Shown here in pieces: positions 5,985-13,651 of a DNA stretch of 35,661 bases (positions within the stretch are counted from its first letter, which is position 1; each line of letters begins with the position of its first letter). A program made the position numbers and the translations under genes. Origin of the DNA: a virus; IMG/VR virus record IMGVR_UViG_3300044695_003607, positions 1 to 35,661 of that record. One strand, 5' to 3'. Below the pieces are notes generated by a model. It saw only the letters and a list, made by a program, of their open reading frames with translations, ran no database searches and was not told the origin of the DNA.

Positions 5985-6879
5985 TGACATGAACGCTGGA
6001 ACCTGGGAAACAGACAGGATGGTTGAAGATTTCATGAAAACTAGATTACAAAGTACTTATTGCGATCATCATAATTTATTTGATATGTTAACTTATCAAA
6101 AATGTATTGTTTGTGGATTTACTATAAAACATGAAAAACAAGGCAGGTTAGTCTTGCTTGGTACTGAAATTGGAAATGCTTTTGATATTACACCTAGAGT
6201 TTTAGATGCTATTATAACTGCTGATTATATTATTTGTGAACATGAAGATAGTTTTAGACAATTGTGCGAATCATTAAGATTATCTCCTATAGGTGCCGTA
6301 TTACCTTATGATGAATTTTCTGATCAAGAAAATAAAGGAATTGAAAAATTACAATGGCTCTATAATGAAATTGAAAATGGTTTAAATGCGGTAATGATTG
6401 CTGATCAAGGAATGCCAATGATTATGGATCCAGGTGATTATATAGTTAAGGGTGCAATTAAACGTGGTATTTTAGTAACAGCGTTTCCTGGACCAGATGC
6501 TCCAGTTACAGCATTAAACATATCTGGCTTAAATGCTTGGGATTTTACTTTTATTGGATCTTTGCCACATGATTTTAAAGTTAGAGATGATATATTTTAT
6601 AAATTAATTTATGATAATAAAACAAACATATATTTTGATAGAGATCATACCCTAATGTCAAATCTTACTCACTTGTGTGAAGTTATTGGTGAAAGTAGAA
6701 AAATTGCAATATGTTTTAACATGACCAGAAGTGATCAAAATATAGTTAGAGGTACAGTAAAAGAAGTAATAGAACATTTAATGCAAAATGGATATGATAA
6801 GCCTCGAAGAGATGCTGAATGGCTAATACAATTAACTGTTGTTGTTGAGGGTGCGGAACCAAAAAGGGCACACATATAA
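5977..6879 (+). CDS. RsmI-like tetrapyrrole-fold SAM methyltransferase with N-terminal zinc motif
   Basis: 300 residues from ATG 5977 (GGAG six bases upstream). After about 30 residues with a C..H..C..C zinc-type motif comes a TP-methylase domain: LVLLGTEIGNAFDITPRVLD, YIICEHEDS, ADQGMPMIMDPGDYIVKGAI and TAFPGPDAPVTALNISGL. These align with RsmI, which 2'-O-methylates C1402 of 16S rRNA (TPIGN, SDAGTP, PGPSA motifs). SDAGTP is changed to ADQGMP, so activity or target may differ. A second, shorter copy is at 10475. Whether it acts on rRNA or something else is not shown. Confidence 0.8.
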   Translation: MNDDMNAGTWETDRMVEDFMKTRLQSTYCDHHNLFDMLTYQKCIVCGFTIKHEKQGRLVLLGTEIGNAFDITPRVLDAIITADYIICEHEDSFRQLCESLRLSPIGAVLPYDEFSDQENKGIEKLQWLYNEIENGLNAVMIADQGMPMIMDPGDYIVKGAIKRGILVTAFPGPDAPVTALNISGLNAWDFTFIGSLPHDFKVRDDIFYKLIYDNKTNIYFDRDHTLMSNLTHLCEVIGESRKIAICFNMTRSDQNIVRGTVKEVIEHLMQNGYDKPRRDAEWLIQLTVVVEGAEPKRAHI

Positions 6880-7076
6880 TGGATGCTAGAGGAATACCAA
6901 CGCCACAATGTCCAAGTTGTGCATCAACACTGCTTAAATTAACTGTAAAGTTTGATCCTGAAACATATGAAATTGATTTATACTTTTTAGGAGACGCAGA
7001 ATGTGCTGTTTGTGGTACACTTGTAACAGCCCCAACACCACTAGATTTGCCAGGAGCAGAAGATGATTACATGTGA
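6879..7076 (+). CDS. small zinc-ribbon protein
   Basis: 65 residues with two CxxC pairs: CPSC (about 11-14) and CAVC (about 42-45). Short acidic tail. The ATG overlaps the methylase stop (TAATG). It may recognise nucleic acid or protein; the methylase upstream also has an N-terminal zinc motif. Confidence 0.7.
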   Translation: MDARGIPTPQCPSCASTLLKLTVKFDPETYEIDLYFLGDAECAVCGTLVTAPTPLDLPGAEDDYM

Positions 7077-7191
7077 GAAATGTAAAGAAGAATTGACTGA
7101 CAACACTCATGACATGTTTTGGGAAAAACATCAAACTATTCCAGATGCATACAACTATGGTGATTTTAAAATTTGGTGTGTAAATAAATGA
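7063..7191 (+). CDS. 42-residue Cys-containing peptide
   Basis: MITCEKCKEELTDNTHDMFW begins with a CxxC knuckle, followed later by H, Y and C (KIWCVNK), consistent with a single zinc finger. AGGAG six bases before the ATG decides the start. It overlaps both neighbours. Confidence 0.65.
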   Translation: MITCEKCKEELTDNTHDMFWEKHQTIPDAYNYGDFKIWCVNK

Positions 7192-7364
7192 GTTTAGAAA
7201 AAGATATTAAAAATATATTATTAGAAGTAGGGCAGACTATAAAAATACACACAATTGATGCAAATAATACTGCCATAGAATTAGATTATGATAGGCATAC
7301 AATAAAACTATTAGAATTATTTAAAAAATATTTAGAAGAGGCAAAAAATGATAGCATGGCATAA
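7188..7364 (+). CDS. 58-residue hypothetical protein
   Basis: MSLEKDIKNILLEVGQTIKI with later HTIDANNTAIELDYDRHTIK: helix-strand-strand-helix pattern, Lys and Glu rich, no Cys. The ATG overlaps the previous TGA (ATGA) and its end overlaps the next gene. Confidence 0.6.
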   Translation: MSLEKDIKNILLEVGQTIKIHTIDANNTAIELDYDRHTIKLLELFKKYLEEAKNDSMA

Positions 7365-7578
7365 GCCAAACATGACTCCTGAAGAAATACAAGATTATTT
7401 GCGTCAAAACAGGGTAACCAAAGATGTGGCAGATGAAGATTTTGCATCTTATATTAAAAGATATGTAAAAAATAATGATGAGTTGTTGCAAAAAATAGGA
7501 TCTGATTTTGATGAAAATGGAACACCATATTGGCTAAAAGTAAAGAAAGATCAAATTAAAGGTAGAGATGATGTATAA
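7348..7578 (+). CDS. hypothetical protein
   Basis: 76 residues, MIAWHKPNMTPEEIQDYLRQ, helical, charged. GAGG about 9 bases before the ATG. It ends in a TAATG overlap with the oxygenase gene. No family is recognised. Confidence 0.7.
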   Translation: MIAWHKPNMTPEEIQDYLRQNRVTKDVADEDFASYIKRYVKNNDELLQKIGSDFDENGTPYWLKVKKDQIKGRDDV

Positions 7579-8195
7579 TGACAAATAGTTTTGTTGATGT
7601 TTTTGGAAGTGGCATAGATAAAATTAAAACTATCAATAACTTTCTTGATCCATACTTGCTTGAAGCATTTAATAACTTTTTAAAAGATATGGCTAAAGAA
7701 AATAAAGACAAAGGTATGCATTTAAAAGATGGTGAAGATTTTGTTTTGCCTGAAGAACTTAGATACGCCATGTATCAATACAATACAAAAGTTATTGAGG
7801 TTGCTGAGGAAGCATACGGTATGAAATTTACTGATGGACCCGCTTCAGATCCACTTGGATTTGTAATTCATAGGATTGGATCTTGTTCAGATCCACATAC
7901 AGATGTTTTAGAGGCTGGTCTAGAGGCACAGAAGTCAGGTGATGAACAGTTAGTTGGATGGCGTGATGCTTGGGATGGATATCTGGCATGCAACATATAT
8001 ATAAACGATAACTACTCTGGAGGACAAGTATATTTTCCAGAAATACCATATGAGTTTAAGCCAGTATCAAATACACTTGTTATGTGGGCAGGTAATAAAA
8101 ATTTTATACATGGGGTAAAAGATCCAATAGATGCGGATAGATTCACTCTAACTAGGTGGATTAAGTTTAAAGATTTTAATAAATACACTATATAA
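7578..8195 (+). CDS. 2OG-Fe(II) oxygenase (prolyl-4-hydroxylase type)
   Basis: 205 residues. The Fe site H107-x-D109 (DPHTDV) and distal H178, with R188 ten residues later for 2OG, are all present. GYLACNIYINDNYSGGQVYF is the strand block typical of P4Hc-like phage oxygenases. Substrate unknown; family members hydroxylate proteins, nucleobases or small molecules. The C-terminal half is nearly the same as that of the gene at 11178, so the two are recent paralogues in opposite orientation. Confidence 0.9.
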   Translation: MTNSFVDVFGSGIDKIKTINNFLDPYLLEAFNNFLKDMAKENKDKGMHLKDGEDFVLPEELRYAMYQYNTKVIEVAEEAYGMKFTDGPASDPLGFVIHRIGSCSDPHTDVLEAGLEAQKSGDEQLVGWRDAWDGYLACNIYINDNYSGGQVYFPEIPYEFKPVSNTLVMWAGNKNFIHGVKDPIDADRFTLTRWIKFKDFNKYTI

Positions 8196-8208
8196 AAATA
8201 TTATATAT

Positions 8209-8931
8209 TTATCTATAATTTTTATTAGACCTAAAACTTTTTTTATAAGAACCAGTTATCTTTTTAAACAAACCTTCATTACGAATACTCATTTCTTCTT
8301 CAGAAACCTCTGTTAATTCTGAAGTCCAATCTTCTCTTTTAAAAGGTATTACTTGCATTATTGGTGTTCCTGCACTTATCAAACCATTAAAATTCTTTTT
8401 AATAATAAATGGATTATTAATATCCGTTACTAGGGTGTCCGTATCAACAATACCAGTTAAACTTTTAAAAGGTAAACTGTTGTATCCAATTGGATGAACA
8501 AACAAACAGGAGTATCCTGGAGGAGTTTTAATAATCCAATTAGAGTTCCACTTATATACTTGTTTTGTATACTCTTCTGGTATATCGTATCCATTAAACT
8601 GTTCAGGTGTCCATTTTGATACTGGCACTGTTGCTGAAGTAAAGAATGCTTCCTGTATTCCGTTAATATGTTCAAACTTAATATCACAATGTAACTTAAT
8701 TATATAGCCAGCAGATATACTATCTAAAACTGGCATACATTTTTTAACACCTACATTTGGTACTCCATGACTGTTGGGGGCATACTTCATTAGATGTTGC
8801 ATGTTAAGATTTTGATCATTAATAAATGGATCTAATGATTTCCACCATTCAGGTATATTTTTAGATGCTGGCTCTGGGTGATCGTAAACCTTATTAAATT
8901 TATTTTTTGACTCAAACATTATTTTTGGCAT
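8209..8931 (-). CDS. PPGYS-family phage protein of unknown function (paralogue 1 of 4)
   Basis: 240 residues. Conserved blocks: N-terminal EPASKNIPEWWKSL, KKCMPVLDSISAGYIIKL, TPPGYSCLFVHP, LPFKSLTGIVDTDTL, and ISAGTPIMQVIPFKREDW. The pattern predicts a beta-rich, possibly cupin-like or jelly-roll fold; I think this may be the family called DUF6065 but cannot verify it. GAAAGG five bases before the ATG and an extended -10 at 8951 give a short leader. Confidence 0.75.
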   Translation of the reverse strand: MPKIMFESKNKFNKVYDHPEPASKNIPEWWKSLDPFINDQNLNMQHLMKYAPNSHGVPNVGVKKCMPVLDSISAGYIIKLHCDIKFEHINGIQEAFFTSATVPVSKWTPEQFNGYDIPEEYTKQVYKWNSNWIIKTPPGYSCLFVHPIGYNSLPFKSLTGIVDTDTLVTDINNPFIIKKNFNGLISAGTPIMQVIPFKREDWTSELTEVSEEEMSIRNEGLFKKITGSYKKSFRSNKNYR

Positions 8932-8950
8932 ATAAACCTTTCAATATTTA

Positions 8951-8959
8951 ATTATAGCA
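8951..8959 (-). promoter_or_regulatory. extended -10 promoter
   Basis: Minus-strand TGCTATAAT, lying inside the last codons of the GIY-YIG-like gene. Predicted start about 8944, 13 bases before the ATG at 8931, leaving room for the GAAAGG ribosome site. Confidence 0.6.
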
Positions 8960-9284
8960 TGTTGCGAATAACTTTGTTAATTATAGTCTTAGCCTGTCTT
9001 GATGTTATTTTATCAGCATCAAAAGTTTCAGTATAGCCACCTTGAGGCATATCCTCTTTACTTACAAAACCTTCACTCTTTGTTTTATCTTTCATCTTAG
9101 ATAACACTATTCTTTCTACCTTACGTGCTATCATTATGCTATCAAAATACCAATACTCGACTATTTTCCAACCATTTGATCTATGGGTAGGGTATCTAGT
9201 ATTACCTATGTCGTTTATTCCTACCTTAAATGCCCCGAATTTTTTGTGGTATATTAAATATAAAAGGGCTGGACCTCTATGCAT
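8952..9284 (-). CDS. GIY-YIG-like endonuclease domain protein
   Basis: 110 residues starting MHRGPALLYLIYHKKFGAFK. LLYLIYHKKFGAFKVGI corresponds to the GIY...YIG strands, R and H follow in TRYPTHRSNGW, and E in ARKVERIVL is the likely metal Glu. The C-terminal MPQGGYTETF is shared, from memory, with actinobacterial homologues. The GIY Tyr/Gly residues are altered, so nuclease activity is uncertain. TATAAT 9291-9296 plus six bases fixes the ATG at 9284 over an upstream ATG at 9302. Confidence 0.7.
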   Translation of the reverse strand: MHRGPALLYLIYHKKFGAFKVGINDIGNTRYPTHRSNGWKIVEYWYFDSIMIARKVERIVLSKMKDKTKSEGFVSKEDMPQGGYTETFDADKITSRQAKTIINKVIRNML

Positions 9285-9290
9285 ATATAG

Positions 9291-9313
9291 ATTATATCGC
9301 ATTGTGGTATACT
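9291..9313. promoter_or_regulatory. back-to-back promoter pair
   Basis: Minus-strand TATAAT at 9291-9296 serves the leaderless gene at 9284. Plus-strand TGGTATACT (-10 at 9308-9313, extended) serves the gene at 9338. Only 11 bases separate the two -10 boxes, so polymerase can probably not use both at once. Confidence 0.6.
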
Positions 9314-9337
9314 TAAATCCTAAGAGAAAGGTACTCT

Positions 9338-9631
9338 ATGTCATTTGAACAAGGAGTAGCACATATCAGCGAATGGTATGAAAACAATGACGGTCAAGCA
9401 AGAAGAGATTTCGTAGTTAGAGATTTTGGAAATTATGTTTGGCATGTTAAACAGTCAGCAGAAAGAGGATCTATAGTAGTTACTGAAAACGTAGCATATC
9501 AAAGTGATCCACAATCTGGAGAAACATCAAAAGTTGACATATCTAATTTTTGCAACAGATGTATAAGTCCAGAAATTTACCAAGAGTTACAATTTACACA
9601 TGCATGCCAATGCTGTAATTTTAAATGGTAA
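9338..9631 (+). CDS. hypothetical protein with Cys/His cluster
   Basis: 97 residues. The C-terminal third has CNRC (about 72-75) and HACQCC (about 88-93), a likely zinc site; the rest is beta-rich. AGAAAGG lies about 9 bases before the ATG. Function unknown. Confidence 0.7.
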   Translation: MSFEQGVAHISEWYENNDGQARRDFVVRDFGNYVWHVKQSAERGSIVVTENVAYQSDPQSGETSKVDISNFCNRCISPEIYQELQFTHACQCCNFKW

Positions 9632-9639
9632 AACTAGGA

Positions 9640-9668
9640 TATAATTGTATTGGATAGTACGCTATCCA
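9640..9668 (+). promoter_or_regulatory. promoter with a hairpin at the predicted mRNA 5' end
   Basis: TATAAT 9640-9645 followed at 9651 by TGGATAG-TACG-CTATCCA, a perfect seven-pair hairpin ending at 9668. The predicted start (9651-9652) is the first base of the stem. AGGAAGAG and the ATG at 9683 follow. The same ATATAATTGT element and layout occur at 13156, suggesting a shared class of strongly expressed promoters. Confidence 0.65.
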
Positions 9669-9682
9669 GGAAGAGACAATAA

Positions 9683-10069
9683 ATGGGAATGTATATTCAA
9701 GAAAAAGATGACAAGGTAAAGCAATCATTTAAGCCTAAAAAATGGCAGCCTATGGTTCTTAATGGAAAAGATGCAATTGTTCCAACGCAAGAAGGTAAAT
9801 GCTTTTGGGAAGCACAACTACACTTGACTCTACCTAAAACAGGTAGACCAACATATGTAAAAATGAATTACTCAAGAGACTATAAAGGTAAAAACGATAC
9901 CACTGGAACAAATACATACGCTATTCCTGCCGACATTGAATCTGTACAGTTTACACTTTCATGGTACTTTAATGCTAATCCAAGCACACCAATTTCGTGT
10001 ATGGTTTATCACAATGGATCAACAGACATTGTTTCTGAAATAAGACAATTCAAAGGAATGATATTATAA
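9683..10069 (+). CDS. beta-rich hypothetical protein (possible structural or cell-wall-binding)
   Basis: 128 residues, Lys, Thr and aromatic rich, no Cys pair and no membrane segment; reads as antiparallel beta strands (FWEAQLHLTLPKTGRPTYVK). It directly precedes the M23 peptidase and ends in a TAATG overlap with it, so it may be a lysis or virion-associated partner. AGGAAGAG supports the start. Confidence 0.65.
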   Translation: MGMYIQEKDDKVKQSFKPKKWQPMVLNGKDAIVPTQEGKCFWEAQLHLTLPKTGRPTYVKMNYSRDYKGKNDTTGTNTYAIPADIESVQFTLSWYFNANPSTPISCMVYHNGSTDIVSEIRQFKGMIL

Positions 10070-10458
10070 TGGGATTACCAATCAAAGATGGAAAGATTAC
10101 TACCGCTTACAAAAAGTTAGGCAAGATGTGGTCAAAAGGGTATCATACTGGGGTCGACTTTGCAGTTAAGACAGGTACACCAGTAATTGCAGTTGCAGAT
10201 GGAAAAATTGAACCAGCAAACTGGGGAAAATCATATGGAACTCAAGCAGTACAAAAAGTTGAAGGCGGATGGGTAATCTATGCACATCTTTCTAAACTAG
10301 ATGTAAAAGCAGGAGATAAAGTAACTAAAGGACAACAAATAGGATTAAGTGGAAACACAGGAAACTCTTCTGGCCCACACTTACATTTTGAAATGAGAGA
10401 TAATATTCGTTGGTCTGCTGGTAAAGATTTAGATCCACAAGTAATATTAGATAAATAG
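10069..10458 (+). CDS. M23-family peptidoglycan metallopeptidase (endolysin)
   Basis: 129 residues. LytM/M23 zinc site: H26 and D30 in YHTGVDF, catalytic H73 in VIYAHL, and H104/H106 in GPHLHFE. The glycine-rich KGQQIGLSGNTGNSSGPHLH strand is typical. It lacks a signal peptide and a wall-binding domain, so it would rely on a holin or be virion-borne. It cuts peptide cross-links in the host wall to release phage or help entry. Confidence 0.93.
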   Translation: MGLPIKDGKITTAYKKLGKMWSKGYHTGVDFAVKTGTPVIAVADGKIEPANWGKSYGTQAVQKVEGGWVIYAHLSKLDVKAGDKVTKGQQIGLSGNTGNSSGPHLHFEMRDNIRWSAGKDLDPQVILDK

Positions 10459-10474
10459 AAAAGGAATTAATAAA

Positions 10475-11188
10475 ATGTCTGGCATGTTAATAGTAGGATC
10501 AATGCACCTTGGGCACCCTGAAGATATGAGTTACAAGATGGTTGAAGCCATAAAAGAAAGTGATGTTATATACACTGACTACATGCCAGATAATTTATAC
10601 TATGCTTTAGAGTTTTTTGGAATGTTGCCAGAAAGTTATGATATAAGAATATTAAAAAGTACTAACACTATGTTTGCAGATGAGTATCAAGTTAAAGAAG
10701 TGGTTGATCTTATTAAAAATGGTGAAACAGTTTTGCTTGTTGCTGGAGAAGGACAAGTTGGTATTGCAGATCCAGGAAATCAATTTATTCAGGCTTGCAT
10801 AGAAGAAGATTTAAAATACACAATTTACCCTGGACCAAGTTCTCACATCACTGCTTTTGTGGCTAGTGGTATAACTAATGGAGATTTTTATATATCATGT
10901 AACATGGAATATCCAGAAAAAACAATTGAATATTTTAAAGATCAGGATACGCCTTTAGTAATACCAATTTGGCAGCACAGACTTGACGAAATAATAGAAC
11001 TATTAGATACTAAATTTAAATTTACAAATAATAAAAATAAAAAAGTAACTTTGTGTTGCGACATGACTGCAAATGAAGAGTTATTTATAACTGATTGGGT
11101 AGATAAGATAGCAAAAAATGAAAAACTTAAAGAAATAAGACCATACGCAAAAATTATGTTAGTCGTTAGTGATTTTATTAAGCAATAG
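10475..11188 (+). CDS. second RsmI-like tetrapyrrole-fold methyltransferase
   Basis: 237 residues. Motifs: GMLIVGSMHLGHPEDMSYKM in place of TPIGN, VIYTDYMPDN, LLVAGEGQVGIADPGNQFI and IYPGPSSHITAFVASGI. The PGPS and DPG motifs are kept and the rest is diverged from the copy at 5977; it lacks the zinc N-terminus. Substrate unknown. AAAGGAATT precedes the ATG. It overlaps the convergent oxygenase gene by 11 bases. Confidence 0.75.
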   Translation: MSGMLIVGSMHLGHPEDMSYKMVEAIKESDVIYTDYMPDNLYYALEFFGMLPESYDIRILKSTNTMFADEYQVKEVVDLIKNGETVLLVAGEGQVGIADPGNQFIQACIEEDLKYTIYPGPSSHITAFVASGITNGDFYISCNMEYPEKTIEYFKDQDTPLVIPIWQHRLDEIIELLDTKFKFTNNKNKKVTLCCDMTANEELFITDWVDKIAKNEKLKEIRPYAKIMLVVSDFIKQ

Positions 11189-11792
11189 AATTATATTTAT
11201 CAAAATCTTTAAATTTTATAGATCTATAAACGTTGTATCTATTTCCGTCTATTGGATCTTTAACACCATGAATAAAGTTTTTATTTCCAGCCCACATAAC
11301 TAAAGAGTTTGCTTTTGGTTTAAACTCATAATTTCTTTCTGGAAAGTAAACCTGTCCTCCAGAGTAATCATCATTAATATAAATATTACAAGAAAGATAT
11401 CCATCCCAAGCATTTTTCCAATCAAACAACTCTTCCTCTTTAGGTTTTTGTCTATCTAAACCTTCAATAATATCAGTATGCACAGGAGTTATTGCTCCAG
11501 GTGTAGCGATTGTTGCTGCAAGCATGTGTACGTTATCATCAACAAATTCCATACCATACAATTCTGTTGCAGTCTCAATTATTTTTTTATTATATTTATT
11601 TTGTATTTCAATAATTTCTGAAGGGATAATCTTATCTATTTCTTCTTGAATATGCTGTCCTTCTTGTGGCTCTGATGCTGATACTGAATCTAAAAATTTT
11701 AACATTTTGTCATAGTCTTCAATATCCATAAAATTTTCTTTAGTTTTTATTAAACTAACGTCATTGCCTAGCACGTCTGCAAACGTGTTCAT
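11178..11792 (-). CDS. 2OG-Fe(II) oxygenase (P4H type), paralogue of 7578
   Basis: 204 residues with H105-x-D107 (VHTDII), H175 and R185. The block GYLSCNIYINDDYSGGQVYF and the end NFIHGVKDPIDGNRY are almost the same as in the 7578 gene, and DNA in this part looks about 80% alike by eye. The N-terminal third has diverged, which suggests a changed substrate. It overlaps the next oxygenase gene upstream by 4 bases. Confidence 0.9.
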   Translation of the reverse strand: MNTFADVLGNDVSLIKTKENFMDIEDYDKMLKFLDSVSASEPQEGQHIQEEIDKIIPSEIIEIQNKYNKKIIETATELYGMEFVDDNVHMLAATIATPGAITPVHTDIIEGLDRQKPKEEELFDWKNAWDGYLSCNIYINDDYSGGQVYFPERNYEFKPKANSLVMWAGNKNFIHGVKDPIDGNRYNVYRSIKFKDFDKYNSIA

Positions 11793-12505
11793 TTTGTGTG
11801 ATAATCCTTATTGAAGTCTTTCATATACTGAAGATTTGCTTGATAAGGAAAAGGAATCTTTTTTAATCTTGTATCTAATTCTTTTTGTGTAATGTTAGAA
11901 AAGAAAGTAACAATTGTATACCTTGGATTACCTGGACCAATATCATGTATCTTATGCTCATATATGTATGATGCAGGAAATATAAATAACTGATTTGCTT
12001 TTGGCTTGATCTTAACTTTAAAATTAATAAACTCTAACTCTCCGCCTTCATAATCATCGTTTGGATAATATACCATTGCAACAGTTCTTGGCGTTCCGTA
12101 TGAATCATCTGGGTGCATACCAAAATAATCTCCTTCAGTATACTTACTTATTCTCCAATACTCTCTGCTTTGTGGATCTAGGTCATAGTGCCACAAATAT
12201 GAGTCTACAATTTCTTCAAAAATTTCACATAATTCTAAATCTTGATCTGGCTCTTTAAATGTTATCCAAGTACTAACACCTTTTTTACCAACTTCTTTTG
12301 GAATATCTTTTCCATCTGAATCATAAATATAGTCTTCTCTAACAAACTTTCCATCATTATCTAATTTTTTAATATAGTTAAAACCATCTAGCCAAACATT
12401 ATCGTATACGTGTATTCCTGGTGCTGGTTGTTCAAACTTAAAATTATTGCCTTTACGACTTTGCGTAATATTGAGTTTAGCATTGGCTAATTTAATAGGA
12501 TCCAA
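11789..12505 (-). CDS. 2OG-Fe(II) oxygenase (P4H type)
   Basis: 238 residues from a TTG at 12505 with GAAAGG eight bases upstream; no ATG is available nearby. Fe ligands H131-x-D133 (MHPDDSYGTPR) and H184, with R195 as 2OG anchor; the H-to-R spacing is 11 rather than the 10 seen in the others. VYYPNDDYEGGELEFINF is the conserved strand block. It heads a two-oxygenase operon. Confidence 0.88.
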   Translation of the reverse strand: MDPIKLANAKLNITQSRKGNNFKFEQPAPGIHVYDNVWLDGFNYIKKLDNDGKFVREDYIYDSDGKDIPKEVGKKGVSTWITFKEPDQDLELCEIFEEIVDSYLWHYDLDPQSREYWRISKYTEGDYFGMHPDDSYGTPRTVAMVYYPNDDYEGGELEFINFKVKIKPKANQLFIFPASYIYEHKIHDIGPGNPRYTIVTFFSNITQKELDTRLKKIPFPYQANLQYMKDFNKDYHTK

Positions 12506-12530
12506 TTTTAGTACCTTTCTCTATATCTTA

Positions 12531-12539
12531 ATTATACCA
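12531..12539 (-). promoter_or_regulatory. extended -10 promoter
   Basis: Minus-strand TGGTATAAT, overlapping the last base pairs of the upstream methyltransferase gene. Predicted start about 12524, about 19 bases before the TTG start of the oxygenase at 12505. Confidence 0.6.
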
Positions 12540-13134
12540 TGACCCTAGATATATATATATCTGAGTAGTTACAATAGCCAAGAGATAAGGCTACTACCTT
12601 CCATTGCCTATTGTTATTTAAAAATTGATTGACTGCTTCAACACATGTGTACTCTTCTTGTTCAAACCATCCCCAAAACGTATAATCATTAATTCCAATA
12701 ACTCCACCGTCTGCTAATAATTTAGAAGCCTGTTCTAAATAAAAATATACTGAATCATAATCGTGTTCAGCATCTATATAGATATAACTATATTTATCGT
12801 TTAATGTAAGTATGGTTTCTTTAATATTACCCTTAATTGTTTTTATATTTTTTTCTTTTAATAAATCTTTTACATAATCTTCATGATTTTCTGCTGTCCA
12901 TCTTTCATATCTAGCACATGGCTCATTAAAGAAATCCATTAAGTCTGATCTTTCAAAATTTTTATTATCTAATAACCACTTAGCATAGTCTCCGCCACCT
13001 ACACCTAATTCTAAATAATTTCCTGAATCTGGAATTATTGGAAGAACGTCAAACCTGTCTGCAAAAATTTTTGCGTTATTTAATAGTTCTTGTGGAATAT
13101 GGACAAACCTTGTATTTTCTTCTCTATGCATCAT
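12532..13134 (-). CDS. class I SAM methyltransferase (Methyltransf_24-like)
   Basis: 200 residues. YLELGVGGGDYAKWLL (about 40-55) is motif I, YSYIYIDAEHDYDSV (about 115-129) motif IV with the D-x-x-H pattern of O-methyltransferases acting on sugars or macrocins, and DGGVIGINDYTFWGW follows. Substrate unknown. It lies alone between two promoters. TATAAT 13140-13145 ends five bases before the ATG, so the mRNA is probably leaderless. Confidence 0.85.
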   Translation of the reverse strand: MMHREENTRFVHIPQELLNNAKIFADRFDVLPIIPDSGNYLELGVGGGDYAKWLLDNKNFERSDLMDFFNEPCARYERWTAENHEDYVKDLLKEKNIKTIKGNIKETILTLNDKYSYIYIDAEHDYDSVYFYLEQASKLLADGGVIGINDYTFWGWFEQEEYTCVEAVNQFLNNNRQWKVVALSLGYCNYSDIYISRVMV

Positions 13135-13139
13135 AATTC

Positions 13140-13161
13140 ATTATAGCATGTGTGATATAAT
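13140..13161. promoter_or_regulatory. bidirectional promoter with symmetrical -10 boxes
   Basis: ATTATA 13140-13145 is the minus-strand -10 (TGCTATAAT extended) of the methyltransferase. TATAAT 13156-13161 is the plus-strand -10 of hsp20. Ten bases separate the two, so each lies in the other's -35 space. Confidence 0.65.
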
Positions 13162-13167
13162 TGTGTT

Positions 13168-13186
13168 GTCTGCTCTTAGGAGAGAC
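13168..13186 (+). promoter_or_regulatory. 5'-end mRNA hairpin of the hsp20 transcript
   Basis: GTCT-g-CTC 13168-13175 pairs with GAGAGAC 13180-13186 around TTAG (one bulged G). The first base coincides with the start predicted from the -10 at 13156. About 30 bases later comes AAAAGGAG and the ATG. Such 5' stems protect mRNAs from 5'-end-dependent decay. Confidence 0.5.
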
Positions 13187-13215
13187 AAAAATAACTCGCT
13201 GAAAAGGAGAAATAA

Positions 13216-13629
13216 ATGGTAACATCTATGTTGGATCTTTTTCAAGATCCTTTTTTTGTTGGCTTTAACCGTGAGTTAGAGCGTTTCAAAAAGGTACAAA
13301 CAAACAGCACAGGATATCCACCATATGATCTAATCAAAATTGACGAAGATACATATGAGGTAGATATTGCCCTTGCTGGCTTTGCCAAGGATGATATTGA
13401 AGTAACTGTGGATAACGGTTCTCTTATCATTAAGGGTGAAAAGAAAGCCAGTACGGATGATTCTAATACTATACACAAAGGAATCAGTTCTCGTAAATTT
13501 ACCCGCATTTTTGCGTTGGGTGAATATATGGAAGTAACTAATGCTGAATTGGTTGATGGACTATTGACTGTCAAGATTGAAAGAATCGTGCCAGAAGATA
13601 AAAAACCTAAACAAATTCAGTTAAAATAG
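13216..13629 (+). CDS. hsp20: Hsp20 / small heat-shock protein
   Basis: 137 residues. N-terminal LDLFQDPFFVGFNRELERF, then an alpha-crystallin domain: YPPYDLIKIDEDTYEVDIAL, GFAKDDIEVTVDNGSLIIKG, and the C-terminal GLLTVKIERIVPEDKKPKQI with an I-x-I-like tail. It holds unfolded proteins as an ATP-independent chaperone. Hsp20 genes are known in tailed phages, where a role in virion assembly is suspected. AAAAGGAG seven bases before the ATG is near-perfect. Confidence 0.93.
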   Translation: MVTSMLDLFQDPFFVGFNRELERFKKVQTNSTGYPPYDLIKIDEDTYEVDIALAGFAKDDIEVTVDNGSLIIKGEKKASTDDSNTIHKGISSRKFTRIFALGEYMEVTNAELVDGLLTVKIERIVPEDKKPKQIQLK

Positions 13630-13651
13630 ACTCATAGTTATTTAATATTAA

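Noticed and set aside
9285-9302. Upstream ATG of the GIY-YIG-like gene
   Set aside because: The TATAAT at 9291-9296 falls inside it, and the ATG at 9284 has the standard six-base spacing.
13630-13651. AGTTA...TAACT pairing as a bidirectional terminator between hsp20 and the GT61-like gene
   Set aside because: Only five A-T rich pairs and no T tract; too weak to call.
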